Source: Streptomyces marincola (GTDB lineage: Bacteria; Actinomycetota; Actinomycetes; Streptomycetales; Streptomycetaceae). From it: a DNA stretch of 64,000 nucleotides. The position numbers and the translations under genes are program-made. Positions 1 to 17,453 of the stretch are shown here, one piece after another. The notes beneath the pieces are model-generated. The model saw nothing but the letters and a program-made list of their open reading frames with translations. It was not told the DNA's origin and did not search any database. The number at the start of each line of letters is the position of its first letter. Position 1 is the stretch's first letter. The stretch is taken from contig NZ_CP084541.1 in NCBI RefSeq assembly GCF_020410765.1, positions 1,917,001 through 1,981,000 on the forward strand, written 5' to 3'.

Positions 1-8911
<8,911 letters not shown>

Positions 8912-9010
8912 GTGCATACTCCGCAACGAAGAGGCGTGAGGGCGTGGAGTCGTGATCAAGGTGGCGCGGGCCGCCGCGTGGGCGGGCGGGTCGGTCGAGA
9001 CGCCGGGGCG

Positions 9011-10609
9011 TCAGGAGGCCGCGAGCGCGGACAGCGCCGCGCGGTCGACCTTCCCGTTGACGGTCAGCGGGAAGGCGTCCACGACGTGCAGGCCCTGGGG
9101 GATCATGTAGGCGGGCAGCGCGGCGCGGCAGAACGCGATGAGTTCCTTGGTGTCGAACGCGGGGCCCTCAGGCGCGCGCGTGACGAACGCGTGCAGCAGC
9201 GGGTCGCCGTCCTCGCGCGGCAGCACCATCGCGACCGCTCCGGCGACTCCCTCGAACTGGCCGATGCGGCGCTCGACTTCGCCCAGCTCGACCCGGTTGC
9301 CCCGGATCTGCACCTGGGAGTCGGCGCGGCCGTGCAGGTACAGCTCGCCGTCCTCGCCCATGGAGGCCAGGTCGCCCGACTTGAACACCAGCCGCCCCGA
9401 CCTGGGGTCGAGCGGGTCGGGCACGAGGACCTTGCTCGTGGTCTCCGGGTCGCCCCAGTAGCCCGAGAAGAGCGAGGGGGTGCGCAGGTAGATCTCGCCG
9501 ACGGTGCCCGGGCCTTCGACGGGGGTGCCGTCGGGCCCGATGAGCGTCATCTCCGCGCCCGCGTGCGCGTGGCCGATGGACAGGCGGGTGACGTCGGCCG
9601 GCAGCGGGTTGGGCACCTCGGTGATCGAGGCGGCCATCGTCTCGGTCGCGCCGTAGCCGTTGGTGAACCGGGTCTTGGGCAGCAGGTTCTGGAGCGCGCG
9701 GAGTTCGTCGAGCGGCCACGGCTCGCCCGTGAACACGATGCGGCGGACGAGCCCGGCGTCGCCCAACTCGGCGAGCAGTTCCGGCTCGTGCCGCAGCACC
9801 GGGCGCCACACCGAGGGCACGCAGTCGACCTGCGTGACGCCCGCCTCGCGCAGGAACGCGAGGAAGCGGCGGGGCCAGCCGAGCCGGTCGCGCGGCACGG
9901 GCACCAGCGCGGCTCCGTGGCTGAGCGTGAAGCCGATGTCGAACAGGGAGAAGTCGAACTGGAGCGGCGAGGTGTTGGCGACCCGGTCGTCGGCCGTGGC
10001 GAGTTCCTCGGCCTCGGCGCCGCGCAGGAACGCGATGACGCCCCGGTGGCTCATGACCACGCCCTTGGGCCGGCCTGTCGTCCCCGAGGTGAAGGTGATG
10101 TACGCGGTGTCGACGGGCGTCACCGCGCGGCGGCGGCGCACGCGCGGCGCGGGCGCGCGTTCGATCGTGAGCCCTTCGGCGCCGAGCCTGGCCGTGCCGA
10201 CCTGCTCGGGGACGCCGGTGCGCTTGCCGTGCGCGGTCTGGAGGTGCAGCGCGGGCTCGGCGCTGCCGATGATGGTCAGCAGCCGCTCGTCGGGGATCTC
10301 GGGGCTGGTCGGGATGAACGGCAGCCCCACCGTGGCGCAGGCCAGGAGGGCGGCCACGGAGTCGGCGCTCGTGTCGGACTCCAGGATGACGCGGTCGCCC
10401 ACGTCGAGGCCCAGCGCGTCGAGTTGGCCGGCGATGCGGTCCACGCGCCGTTCCAGTTCGCCGTACGTGACCGTCTCGGTCCCGCCGCCCGCCGCCGCCT
10501 GGATCACCGCGGGCCGCTCCGGTGCCCTGCGGGCGGCTGCCAGCAGGTAGGTCCGCAGGTTGTCAACCGAGGCGTGCGCCCGGGCCGGACGCGCTCCATT
10601 CGAGCTCAT
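9011..10609 (-). CDS. Amino acid AMP ligase, VinM-like
   Basis: Stand-alone adenylation enzyme of 532 residues in the ANL superfamily, with no fused carrier domain. Visible motifs: P-loop TSGTTGRPKG (174-183), the A4 region QFDFSLFDI (217-225), NGYGATET, the FKSGDLA segment and the C-terminal NGKVDR with the catalytic lysine. In vicenistatin-type pathways one ligase (VinN) loads the beta-amino acid on a free ACP and a second (VinM) adds a protecting alanyl group. I assign this one to the VinM role because the 12278-13792 ligase looks more VinN-like; the two roles could be swapped. Start ATG 10609 has AAGGTGG about 5 nt upstream. It is divergent from the acyltransferase gene at 10967 and lies directly upstream of the starter-ACP PKS. 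Confidence 0.85.
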   Translation of the reverse strand: MSSNGARPARAHASVDNLRTYLLAAARRAPERPAVIQAAAGGGTETVTYGELERRVDRIAGQLDALGLDVGDRVILESDTSADSVAALLACATVGLPFIPTSPEIPDERLLTIIGSAEPALHLQTAHGKRTGVPEQVGTARLGAEGLTIERAPAPRVRRRRAVTPVDTAYITFTSGTTGRPKGVVMSHRGVIAFLRGAEAEELATADDRVANTSPLQFDFSLFDIGFTLSHGAALVPVPRDRLGWPRRFLAFLREAGVTQVDCVPSVWRPVLRHEPELLAELGDAGLVRRIVFTGEPWPLDELRALQNLLPKTRFTNGYGATETMAASITEVPNPLPADVTRLSIGHAHAGAEMTLIGPDGTPVEGPGTVGEIYLRTPSLFSGYWGDPETTSKVLVPDPLDPRSGRLVFKSGDLASMGEDGELYLHGRADSQVQIRGNRVELGEVERRIGQFEGVAGAVAMVLPREDGDPLLHAFVTRAPEGPAFDTKELIAFCRAALPAYMIPQGLHVVDAFPLTVNGKVDRAALSALAAS

Positions 10610-10966
10610 GCGCCACCTTCCGATTCGGCCTTCACAGCGAATGCCAGACTGTTTCTAACAGGGGGGTTTTGGCGGCCACAAGAACTTTCGGCGTTCTGCC
10701 CGGCCGGTTAGGGGGCGTTAGGGGTTATGTCGGCACCTGGGCCCCACAACACTGGCCGGAAACAATTGGATCGGGTCTGCCCGGCCTTTCGGCCGAAGCT
10801 CCCTCGAAACGCGGCGCACGCCCCGGTACCGCACGGGGTGTCGCGCAGCGCACCCCCCATGGAACACTGCACCAAAAATACGCTCGGGAACGCAACAGGG
10901 CCGCAGCGATTAATGCGGCCGGCACGGCGGCGGATACGCCGCGACGACGCGAGGGAATGGAGAATC
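10610..10966. other. Divergent intergenic region between ligase and acyltransferase
   Basis: 357 bp without a convincing gene, between two divergent starts. It is less GC-rich than its surroundings. It holds the phased heptamers at 10708-10724 and a possible third CAGGGG at 10659-10664, exactly 50 bp before the first TAGGGG. The right half (10780-10950) shows nothing clear except GAGGGAATGGAG just before the 10967 start. Confidence 0.7.
10708..10724 (+). promoter_or_regulatory. Phased direct repeat TTAGGGG x2 (10-bp period)
   Basis: TTAGGGG occurs at 10708-10714 and again at 10718-10724, one helical turn apart. The site lies about 100 bp upstream of the ligase start (10609) and about 245 bp upstream of the acyltransferase start (10967). 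The same arrangement occurs at four other promoters in this window. Inferred binding site for a pathway regulator; no binding data. Confidence 0.6.
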
Positions 10967-11908
10967 ATGTCGGCGATCGTCTTTCCTGGGATCGGGCCGA
11001 CGCGTTTCGCCGACTCGGCCAGGTTCTTCGCGGTCCACCCGGTGGCGCGCCGCCTGGTCGCCGAGGCGGACGCGGCGCTCGGCTACTCGCTCGTGGACGC
11101 CTACCGCGAGGCCGAGGACCGCGGCGACCAGGGGGCGTACCCGGAGCCGGCGCGGATCGCGTTCCTGGTGAGCTGCCTGGCGCTGGCCGAGTGGACGACG
11201 GCCGAGCACGGCCTTGAGCCGGTCGCGTGCGTGGGCGCGAGCTTCGGCGGCACCGCGGCGGCCGTGCGGGCCGGGGCGCTGCCGTTCGCCGACGCCGTCA
11301 CGATGACCGCCGAGTGGGGCCGGCGCGTGGACGCCTACTTCGCGCGCGAGCACCGGGACGTCGTCACGCAGTCGTTCGCGCGCGTCCCGGCGGAACGGCT
11401 CGATGAGATCCGCGCCGAGCTGGCGGAGCGCGGCGAGTGGAGCGAGGTCGCGGGCCACGTGGACCACGACTTCCACATGCTGTCGGTGCGCGAGGAATCG
11501 CTTGAACGCCTCCAGGCGCGGCTGCGGGCCGCCGGCGGCCTGCCGCTGTACGTGATGCGGCCACCGATGCACTCGGCCAGGTTCGGCGCGCTGCGCGAGG
11601 AGATCGCGGACGAGGTCGTCGCCGGCGTCCCGTTCACCGACCCGCACACCCCGGTCGTCTCCGACCACGACGGGTCGCTGGTGCGGACGGCGGACGGGGT
11701 GCGCACGCTGCTGCTCGACGCGGTGACCCGCACGGTGCGGTGGCCCTCGGTCGTGGAGACGCTGAAGTTCCTCGGCGCGCGACGGGTGTACGTCACGGGG
11801 CAGGACGGCCTGTGGGGCCGGGTCGAGATCATGACCAGCACGTTCGACGTGGTGGCCGTGCGGCCGGAAACGGCTCTGCGACCGCGCCGGCGCAGCACGA
11901 TCGCGTAG
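10967..11908 (+). CDS. VinK-like trans-acting acyltransferase
   Basis: A free acyltransferase-fold protein of 313 residues. It begins MSAIVFPGIG like malonyl-transferase family proteins. Its nucleophile elbow is GASFGG (Ser92), with alanine where malonyl-type ATs have histidine (GHSxG), and PPMHS lies further on. In vicenistatin biosynthesis VinK moves the alanyl-protected beta-aminoacyl group from the free ACP VinL to the loading ACP of the first PKS. The neighbouring free ACP (11923-12159) and ACP-first PKS (1-8911) fit that job. Start ATG 10967 is chosen over in-frame upstream ATGs because GGAG and AGGGA lie just upstream and the family N-terminus begins here. It converges with the ACP gene with a 14-bp gap. 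Confidence 0.87.
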   Translation: MSAIVFPGIGPTRFADSARFFAVHPVARRLVAEADAALGYSLVDAYREAEDRGDQGAYPEPARIAFLVSCLALAEWTTAEHGLEPVACVGASFGGTAAAVRAGALPFADAVTMTAEWGRRVDAYFAREHRDVVTQSFARVPAERLDEIRAELAERGEWSEVAGHVDHDFHMLSVREESLERLQARLRAAGGLPLYVMRPPMHSARFGALREEIADEVVAGVPFTDPHTPVVSDHDGSLVRTADGVRTLLLDAVTRTVRWPSVVETLKFLGARRVYVTGQDGLWGRVEIMTSTFDVVAVRPETALRPRRRSTIA

Positions 11909-11922
11909 CACGTCCTGCCGGG

Positions 11923-12159
11923 TCAGCGCATGGCCTCCAGGGTTTTCCAGAGCGTGGAAGGCGTGGCGAAATTGTCGATGTGCAGGGCGTCGTCGACGAA
12001 ACGGACCCCGTACGTCTCCTCAAGCGAGGAAAGCAGCGCGACCATGCCCATCGAATCCAGGCCGAAATCGCGGAGACTCAACTCGGCCGTCAACTCGTCC
12101 TCGGGTTCGAGCAGGGAAAGATGCTTGCGCAGCACTGCCTCGAACGACTCGTCCCACAT
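11923..12159 (-). CDS. Free-standing acyl carrier protein, VinL-like
   Basis: A complete 78-residue carrier protein. The phosphopantetheine site is FGLDSMG with Ser36; the length matches a single four-helix ACP. It is probably the carrier on which the beta-amino acid is loaded by one ligase, capped by the other and then handed on by the VinK-like protein. It is divergent from the 12278-13792 ligase and convergent with the acyltransferase gene. The protein is acidic, as is usual for ACPs. Confidence 0.9.
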   Translation of the reverse strand: MWDESFEAVLRKHLSLLEPEDELTAELSLRDFGLDSMGMVALLSSLEETYGVRFVDDALHIDNFATPSTLWKTLEAMR

Positions 12160-12239
12160 ACGGGCTCCCGTGATTTTACCGGCGTTTACCGAATGGTCGG
12201 CGTCGCGGCCAACCTAGGCCCTGGCCCCTGTGGTCGGCA

Positions 12240-12256
12240 CCCCTATCCACCCCTCT
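12240..12256 (-). promoter_or_regulatory. Phased repeat ATAGGGG/AGAGGGG (10-bp period)
   Basis: On the minus strand AGAGGGG (12256-12250) and ATAGGGG (12246-12240) are 10 bp apart. The site is 80-97 bp upstream of the ACP start (12159) and ends 22 bp before the ligase start at 12278. It is one of the weaker members of the motif set. Confidence 0.45.
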
Positions 12257-12277
12257 TCTTTTACCGGAGGAAGGTCA

Positions 12278-13792
12278 ATGCCCGAGACACCCGTCCCAGG
12301 ACACGGTCTGCACGAGCGGTTCCTGCGCGGCCTCGCGCGGGCGCCGGGCGGCACGGCGATCCGCGTGGACGCCGAGAGCCTGACGTTCGAGGAGGCCCAC
12401 GACCTCGCGCTGCGCCGCGCGGGCGCGCTGCGGGCCCTCGCGCCCGAGGGGCCGCGGTCGGTCGCGGTCCTGGCCGACAAGAGCGTGACCGCGTACGTCG
12501 GCATCCTGGCCGCGCTGTACGCGGGCGCGACGGTCGTGCCGCTCAACCCGCGCTTCCCCGCCGAGCGCACCCGCCGCATGCTGACCGCCGCGCGGGTGTC
12601 CGCGGTCGTCGCCGACCCGGTGGGCCGGGCGGCGCTCGCCGAGACGGAACTCGCCCTGCCCGTGCTGGACGAGGCCGCGCCCGCGCGCCCGCTGGACGCG
12701 CCCGCGGACGTGCTGCCGTCGGACATCGCGTACGTCCTGTTCACCTCGGGCTCGACGGGCCGCCCCAAGGGCGTGCCGATGACGCACGGCGCGAACGCGC
12801 ACTACTTCGGCCTGCTCGACCGGCGGTACGACTTCGGCCCCGACGACGTGTTCTCGCAGAACGTCGGCCTCAACTTCGACTGCGCGATGTTCGAGCTGTT
12901 CTGCGCGTGGGGCAACGGGGCGCCGGTGCACGCCATCCCGGCCGCCGCGCACCGCGACCTGCCGGCGTTCTTCGCGGAGCGGCGGATGACGGTGTGGTTC
13001 TCCACGCCGAGCGGCATCGCGTTCATCCGGCGCATGGGCGGCCTGGCGCCCGGCGCGATGCCCACGCTGCGGTGGAGCTTCTTCGCGGGCGAGGCGCTGC
13101 TGGCCGAGGACGCCGCCGACTGGCAGGCCGCGGCGCCGGGTTCGCACGTCGAGAACCTGTACGGGCCGACCGAGCTGACCATCACCGTCACTGGGCACCG
13201 CTGGTCGCCCGGCACCTCGCCCGCCAAGACCGTCAACGGCGTCGTCCCGATCGGCGCGGTGCACGAGGGGCACGACCACGTCCTGCTCGACGAGGCGGAC
13301 GAGGCCGCCGACGAGGGCGAACTGTGCATCACCGGGCCGCAGATGACGCCCGGCTACCTGGACGAGGAGGACAACGCGGGCCGGTTCCTGGAGCGGGAGG
13401 GGCGCCGCTGGTACCGCACGGGCGACCGGGTGCGGCGCCTGCCCGACGGCGAACTCGTCTACCTCGGGCGGCTGGACGCCCAGGTGCAGATCCAGGGCTT
13501 CCGGGTGGAGCTGGCCGAGGTGGACCACACCGTGCGGCAGTGCGCGGGGGTGCAGAACGCGGCCACCGTGACGCGCCCGGCGCCGGGCGGCGGGCTCGAA
13601 CTCGTCGTCTACTACACGGGCGAGCGCGTGGCCCCCGCGGTGCTGCGCCGCGAGCTGTCCGCGCACCTGCCCGAGGCGATGCTGCCCAAGACGTTCTGCC
13701 ACGTGGCCGAGTTCCCGCTGAACTCCAACCGCAAGGTCGACCGGGGCCGGCTGGCCCGCGAGGCCGCCGCGCTGTCAGACACCCTGCCCTGA
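12278..13792 (+). CDS. Beta-amino acid AMP ligase, VinN-like
   Basis: Stand-alone adenylation enzyme of 504 residues. Motifs: P-loop TSGSTGRPKG (156-165), A4 region NFDCAMFELF with Asp201 (199-208), NLYGPTELTI, YRTGDR and a C-terminal NSNRKVDR in which the usual glycine before the catalytic lysine is arginine. In VinN-type enzymes an Asp in the A4 region holds the beta-amino group; Asp201 is the candidate here. Likely role: activate the beta-amino acid starter and load it on the adjacent free ACP. Start ATG 12278 follows GGAGGAAGG closely; an in-frame start at 12230 would lack such a site. The 3' end overlaps the convergent TetR gene by 18 bp. Substrate cannot be read reliably by eye. Confidence 0.85.
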   Translation: MPETPVPGHGLHERFLRGLARAPGGTAIRVDAESLTFEEAHDLALRRAGALRALAPEGPRSVAVLADKSVTAYVGILAALYAGATVVPLNPRFPAERTRRMLTAARVSAVVADPVGRAALAETELALPVLDEAAPARPLDAPADVLPSDIAYVLFTSGSTGRPKGVPMTHGANAHYFGLLDRRYDFGPDDVFSQNVGLNFDCAMFELFCAWGNGAPVHAIPAAAHRDLPAFFAERRMTVWFSTPSGIAFIRRMGGLAPGAMPTLRWSFFAGEALLAEDAADWQAAAPGSHVENLYGPTELTITVTGHRWSPGTSPAKTVNGVVPIGAVHEGHDHVLLDEADEAADEGELCITGPQMTPGYLDEEDNAGRFLEREGRRWYRTGDRVRRLPDGELVYLGRLDAQVQIQGFRVELAEVDHTVRQCAGVQNAATVTRPAPGGGLELVVYYTGERVAPAVLRRELSAHLPEAMLPKTFCHVAEFPLNSNRKVDRGRLAREAAALSDTLP

Positions 13793-14371
13793 GCCGGCCC
13801 GGCCGACGTACTCCCCGACCGTCCGCAGCGCCTCGGCGAGCGACTCGCCCGTCGGGGCGTGCTCGGGGTCGACCATCCACTGCATCATCACGCCGCTGAG
13901 CAGCGCGTGGTAGAACTGCCCGACCGCCGTCTCGGTCTGCTCGGGCAGCCGGGCGTCGCCCAGGAGCAGCGCCACGAGGTTCTCCTGGGCGGCCTGCTGG
14001 GCCTCGGAGAAGAACTTGCGCACCTCGGGCACGTGGTCGAGCTGCGTGATCGCGTCGAACTGGGCCGCCCACACCGGCCGGTGCCGTTCGAACAGCTCGA
14101 TGACACGGGTCCAGGTCCGCTCGAACCGGGCGATCGGGTCGGCCGGCAGGTCGCCGACGTCCGCCAGGGCCCGCTTCAGCTCCTGGGCCCACTCCTCGGC
14201 AGCCTCCATGATCGCCGCGTTGAGCAGCGCTTCCTTGGTGCCGTAGTGGTAGCCGATCGACGCCAGGTTCGCGCCGGACGCCTCGACGATGTCGCGCGCG
14301 GTGGTGCGGGCGTAGCCCTTCTCGTACAGGCAGCGTCGCGCCCCGGCCAGCAGGTCCTCTCGGTGTCCCAT
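13775..14371 (-). CDS. TetR-family repressor
   Basis: A 198-residue regulator with an N-terminal TetR HTH (TTARDIVEASGANLASIGYHYG, about residues 18-39) and a helical ligand-binding C-terminal part. It is divergent from the 14473-16041 exporter with a 101-bp gap holding a 16-bp perfect palindrome, so it most likely represses that exporter and itself. I chose ATG 14371 (MGHREDLLAG) because family proteins start shortly before this point and an upstream in-frame ATG at 14437 would put the palindrome inside the gene. Neither start has a good Shine-Dalgarno. The 3' end overlaps the convergent ligase gene by 18 bp. Confidence 0.85.
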   Translation of the reverse strand: MGHREDLLAGARRCLYEKGYARTTARDIVEASGANLASIGYHYGTKEALLNAAIMEAAEEWAQELKRALADVGDLPADPIARFERTWTRVIELFERHRPVWAAQFDAITQLDHVPEVRKFFSEAQQAAQENLVALLLGDARLPEQTETAVGQFYHALLSGVMMQWMVDPEHAPTGESLAEALRTVGEYVGRAGSGQGV

Positions 14372-14402
14372 ACCGGCGAGTCTAACCGCCGAACCATACG
14401 TT

Positions 14403-14426
14403 TGTGCCAGACGTACGTCTGGAACA
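14403..14426. promoter_or_regulatory. Probable TetR operator in divergent promoter
   Basis: CCAGACGTACGTCTGG (14407-14422) is a perfect 16-bp palindrome; it extends to 24 bp (14403-14426) with one mismatched pair. A TTGACA box (14431-14436) and two ACAGATCT copies (14440-14447, 14453-14460) sit between it and the exporter start at 14473. Divergent TetR/MFS pairs are commonly controlled from such sites; the assignment is inference. Confidence 0.65.
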
Positions 14427-14472
14427 GAATTTGACATAGACAGATCTCTAATACAGATCTATAGTCGAGGCC

Positions 14473-16041
14473 ATGAGTCACGAACGAGCGACCCGGAAGG
14501 AATGGGTCGGTCTCGCCGTCCTTGTCCTCCCCGTCCTACTGCTGTCGATGGACATGACGGTGCTGTACTTCGCGGTGCCGTTCCTCAGCGCCTCCCTCGA
14601 ACCCACAGCCACGCAGCAGCTGTGGATCGTGGACATCTACGCGTTCATGCTGGCCGGCCTGCTCATCACCATGGGCACGCTCGGCGACCACATCGGGCGC
14701 CGCAAGCTGCTGCTGATCGGCGGGTTCGCGTTCGGTGCCGCGTCCCTGGCCGCCGCCTACGCGAGCAACGCGGAGCTGCTGATCCTGGCGCGCGCCGTGC
14801 TCGGCATGGCGGGCGCCGTGCTCGCGCCCTCCACCCTGTCGCTGATCCGCACCATGTTCCGCGACCCGGGCCAGCGCAGGACCGCCATCGCGGTGTGGAC
14901 GGCCGGCCTCTCCGGCGGCGCGGCGCTCGGCCCGATCGTCTCCGGCCTCCTCCTCGAAGAGTTCTGGTGGGGCTCGGTCTTCCTGATCAACATCCCGGTC
15001 ATGGCGCTGCTGCTGGTGCTCGGCCCGATCCTGCTGCCCGAGCACCGCGCGCCCGAGCCCGGCCGCTTCGACGTCATCGGCGCCGTCCTGTCCCTGGCCG
15101 CCGTGCTGCCGATCATCTTCGGCATCAAGGAGCTGGCCGAGGACGGCTTCGCCTGGTCCTACGCCGCCATCACGGCCGCGGGCGTGGTGCTCGGCGTGCT
15201 GTTCTTCCTCCGCCAGCGCACGGCGCCCAACCCGCTGATCGACCTCGAACTGTTCCGCAACCGCGGGTTCAGCGCGTCCATCGCCGTCAACCTGGTGGCG
15301 CTGTTCGCGATGGTCGGCTTCCTGCTGTTCTCCACGCAGTGGATCCAGCTGGTCTACGGACTCAGCCCGCTCGAAGCCGCGCTGTGGACCCTGCCGGCGC
15401 CGGTGGCCGTGGGCGTGACGACCTCGATCGCCGCCGTGCTGGCCAAGACGGTGCGCCCCGGCTACATCATCGGTGCCGGACTCGTCATCGCGACCGTCGG
15501 CTTCGGCATCATGACCCAGCTGCGCGTCGATTCCGGGCTGGCGACGGTGGTGGTCGGCGCGACCGTGCTGTCGGCCGGCGTGGGCATGGCGATCCCGCTG
15601 ACCGCCGACATGATCGTCTCCGCGGCCCCGCCGGAACGCGCGGGCGCCGTCTCCGCGCTGCCCGAGACCAGCAACCAGCTCGGCGGGGCGCTCGGCGTCG
15701 CGATCCTCGGCAGCATCGGCGCCGCCGTCTACACCCGGGACATCACCGACGCGACCTCCGACCTGCCGCCCGACGCGGTGGAAGCGGCCGAGGGCTCGCT
15801 CGGCGGCGCGACGGAAGTGGCCCAGCACCTGCCGGGCGGCGTCGCCGAGGCACTGCTGCACAACGCGCAGGAGGCGTTCACCCACGGCATGAACATCAGC
15901 GCCGTGGTGGGCGGCGCGGTCATGCTGGCGGGCGCCGTGGGCGCGGTGGTGTTCATGCGGGGCGTGCGCGTCGGCAACGCGGCGCCGGCGCCCGACGCGG
16001 CCGGACCCGAGCGGGTCAAGGCCGCCACAAAGCCCGAGTGA
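14473..16041 (+). CDS. MFS drug exporter, DHA2 (14-TMS) family
   Basis: A 522-residue membrane protein with about 14 hydrophobic segments, the length expected for DHA2/EmrB-QacA transporters. Motif A reads GTLGDHIGRRKLL after the second segment, and GGAALGPIVSG matches motif C of drug/proton antiporters. It probably exports the macrolactam and gives self-resistance. It is divergent from the TetR gene. The SD (GAGG) is only 2 nt from the ATG, so translation may be close to leaderless. A strong hairpin follows the stop. Substrate is inferred from context only. Confidence 0.9.
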   Translation: MSHERATRKEWVGLAVLVLPVLLLSMDMTVLYFAVPFLSASLEPTATQQLWIVDIYAFMLAGLLITMGTLGDHIGRRKLLLIGGFAFGAASLAAAYASNAELLILARAVLGMAGAVLAPSTLSLIRTMFRDPGQRRTAIAVWTAGLSGGAALGPIVSGLLLEEFWWGSVFLINIPVMALLLVLGPILLPEHRAPEPGRFDVIGAVLSLAAVLPIIFGIKELAEDGFAWSYAAITAAGVVLGVLFFLRQRTAPNPLIDLELFRNRGFSASIAVNLVALFAMVGFLLFSTQWIQLVYGLSPLEAALWTLPAPVAVGVTTSIAAVLAKTVRPGYIIGAGLVIATVGFGIMTQLRVDSGLATVVVGATVLSAGVGMAIPLTADMIVSAAPPERAGAVSALPETSNQLGGALGVAILGSIGAAVYTRDITDATSDLPPDAVEAAEGSLGGATEVAQHLPGGVAEALLHNAQEAFTHGMNISAVVGGAVMLAGAVGAVVFMRGVRVGNAAPAPDAAGPERVKAATKPE

Positions 16042-16060
16042 GGGGTCCCCCCACACGGGA

Positions 16061-16098
16061 AGAGTCCCTGCGCGGCCGGTCGCGCAGGGACTCTTTTT
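16061..16098. terminator. Bidirectional intrinsic terminator
   Basis: Perfect 14-bp stem, AGAGTCCCTGCGCG (16061-16074) and its complement (16081-16094), 6-nt loop, followed by a T run. It starts 20 bp after the exporter stop and lies 16 bp before the convergent P450 stop, so it can serve both genes. Confidence 0.85.
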
Positions 16099-16113
16099 CG
16101 TGCCCGCCCCGGT

Positions 16114-17361
16114 TCAGCGGGTCAGGGCCAGGGGCAGCGTGGCGTAGCCGGTGAGCCCCATGATGTCGCGGCGCTCCGGCGCGCCGGCCAGCTCGATCTT
16201 CGGGAAGGTGTCGATCAGCTTCGGGAACAGGTCGGCGCCCTCCATCCGGGCCAGGCTGCCGCCGAAGCAGTAGTGCGCGCCCGCGCTGAAGCTCAGGTGC
16301 GGGCCGTTGTCGCGGGTCAGGTCGAGGCGGTGGGGGTCGGGGAACCTGGCCGGGTCGCGGTTGGCCGCGGCCAGCAGCGTCAGCACCAGGACGCCCTCGG
16401 GAATCTCCGTGCCCGCTATGGTGATCGGCCGCGGCGTGACGCGGCTCGCCGCGGTGGTGTGCGTCGTGTGGCGCAGCAGCTCCTCGACGGCCGAGTCCGT
16501 GATGCTCTTGTCCTCGCGCCACCGGGCCAGCTCGTCCTGGTGGTCCATGAGCGCGAGCACACCGGTCGCGATCAGGTTGGTGGTGGCCGCGAAGCCCGCG
16601 GTGAACAGGAACAGGATGAGCGCGATCAGCTCGTCCTCGTCGAGCCGGCCGCCGTCGGCCGCCTGCACCATGTTCGACAGCAGGTCGTCGCGCGGGTCGG
16701 TGCGGCGCCTGGCGATCAGCTCGCCGAAGTAGCCCGTCAGCTCCTCGGCCGCGGCGTCCGCACGCACCAGGTCCTCGTCCAGGTAGATGCCGGAGAAGAC
16801 CCGCGACCAGTCGTCGGCCAGCAGCCACAGGCGCTTGCCGTCCTCGAACGGCAGGCCCAGCATCTCGCTGATGACGGCCACGGGGAACGGCATCGCCAGC
16901 AGGTCGACGAGGTCGACCGGCTCGCCGCCGGCCGACCGTTCGACCAGGCCGTCGATGAGGCCGTCCGTCAGCCGCTCCACCACGGGCTGCATCTTCTTGA
17001 TGGCCTTCGGCGTGAACACGCGGCTGGCCATGCCCCTGATCCGGCCGTGGTCGGGCTGGTTCAGCGTGACCATCGTGTTCAGGTACATGCGCAGCGACAG
17101 GTGGTCGGCCCAGTCGGGGCGCCTGAGCGCCGCGGCCCGCGCGCCGCTCTTGACGTCGGGCAGCCGCAGGAACTCGGTGACCTCGTCGTACCCGGACAGC
17201 GCCCACAGGCCGAGCTGCGCGCTCGGGTGGACCCGGTTCACCGAGCGCAGCGTCTCGTAGAGCGGGAAGGGGTTCTCGGGGAAGGGCGGCGTGAGCAGCG
17301 CCATCAGGGCCTGGTCGGCCTGCTCGGGGGTCGCGGTGGTCGCGGTGGTCTCGGTGGTCAC
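16114..17361 (-). CDS. Cytochrome P450
   Basis: A 415-residue soluble bacterial P450. The haem loop is FSAGAHYCFGG with Cys365 as thiolate ligand, and the K-helix has EELLR (ExxR). The I-helix reads AGFAATTN (255-262): where most P450s have an acid-Thr pair, this has Ala258-Ala259 followed by Thr260. That may change proton delivery. Probable role: late hydroxylation or epoxidation of the macrolactam. GTG start 17361 with AGAGAGG upstream. It is the last gene of the minus-strand run, 92 bp after PKS 17454-27575, and ends at a bidirectional terminator. A ferredoxin partner gene is not in the window. Confidence 0.92.
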   Translation of the reverse strand: MTTETTATTATPEQADQALMALLTPPFPENPFPLYETLRSVNRVHPSAQLGLWALSGYDEVTEFLRLPDVKSGARAAALRRPDWADHLSLRMYLNTMVTLNQPDHGRIRGMASRVFTPKAIKKMQPVVERLTDGLIDGLVERSAGGEPVDLVDLLAMPFPVAVISEMLGLPFEDGKRLWLLADDWSRVFSGIYLDEDLVRADAAAEELTGYFGELIARRRTDPRDDLLSNMVQAADGGRLDEDELIALILFLFTAGFAATTNLIATGVLALMDHQDELARWREDKSITDSAVEELLRHTTHTTAASRVTPRPITIAGTEIPEGVLVLTLLAAANRDPARFPDPHRLDLTRDNGPHLSFSAGAHYCFGGSLARMEGADLFPKLIDTFPKIELAGAPERRDIMGLTGYATLPLALTR

Positions 17362-17396
17362 GCGGGGGCACCTCTCTTGATGGGTGGGGATATGCG

Positions 17397-17421
17397 GGCC
17401 CGTGGCGGTGCGCCACGGGCC
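17397..17421. other. Inverted repeat between PKS and P450 genes
   Basis: 11-bp perfect arms (17397-17407 and 17411-17421) with a 3-nt loop. No T run follows on the minus strand, so it is more likely an mRNA-processing or partial-termination structure than a full terminator. Confidence 0.5.
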
Positions 17422-17453
17422 GTGGCGTGGTGGGCGGCCGGGCCGCCGGGCGG

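Noticed and set aside
17397..17421. Inverted repeat as a full terminator between PKS and P450
   Set aside because: Strong stem but no T run on the minus strand; the P450 has no clear promoter of its own, so read-through is more likely.
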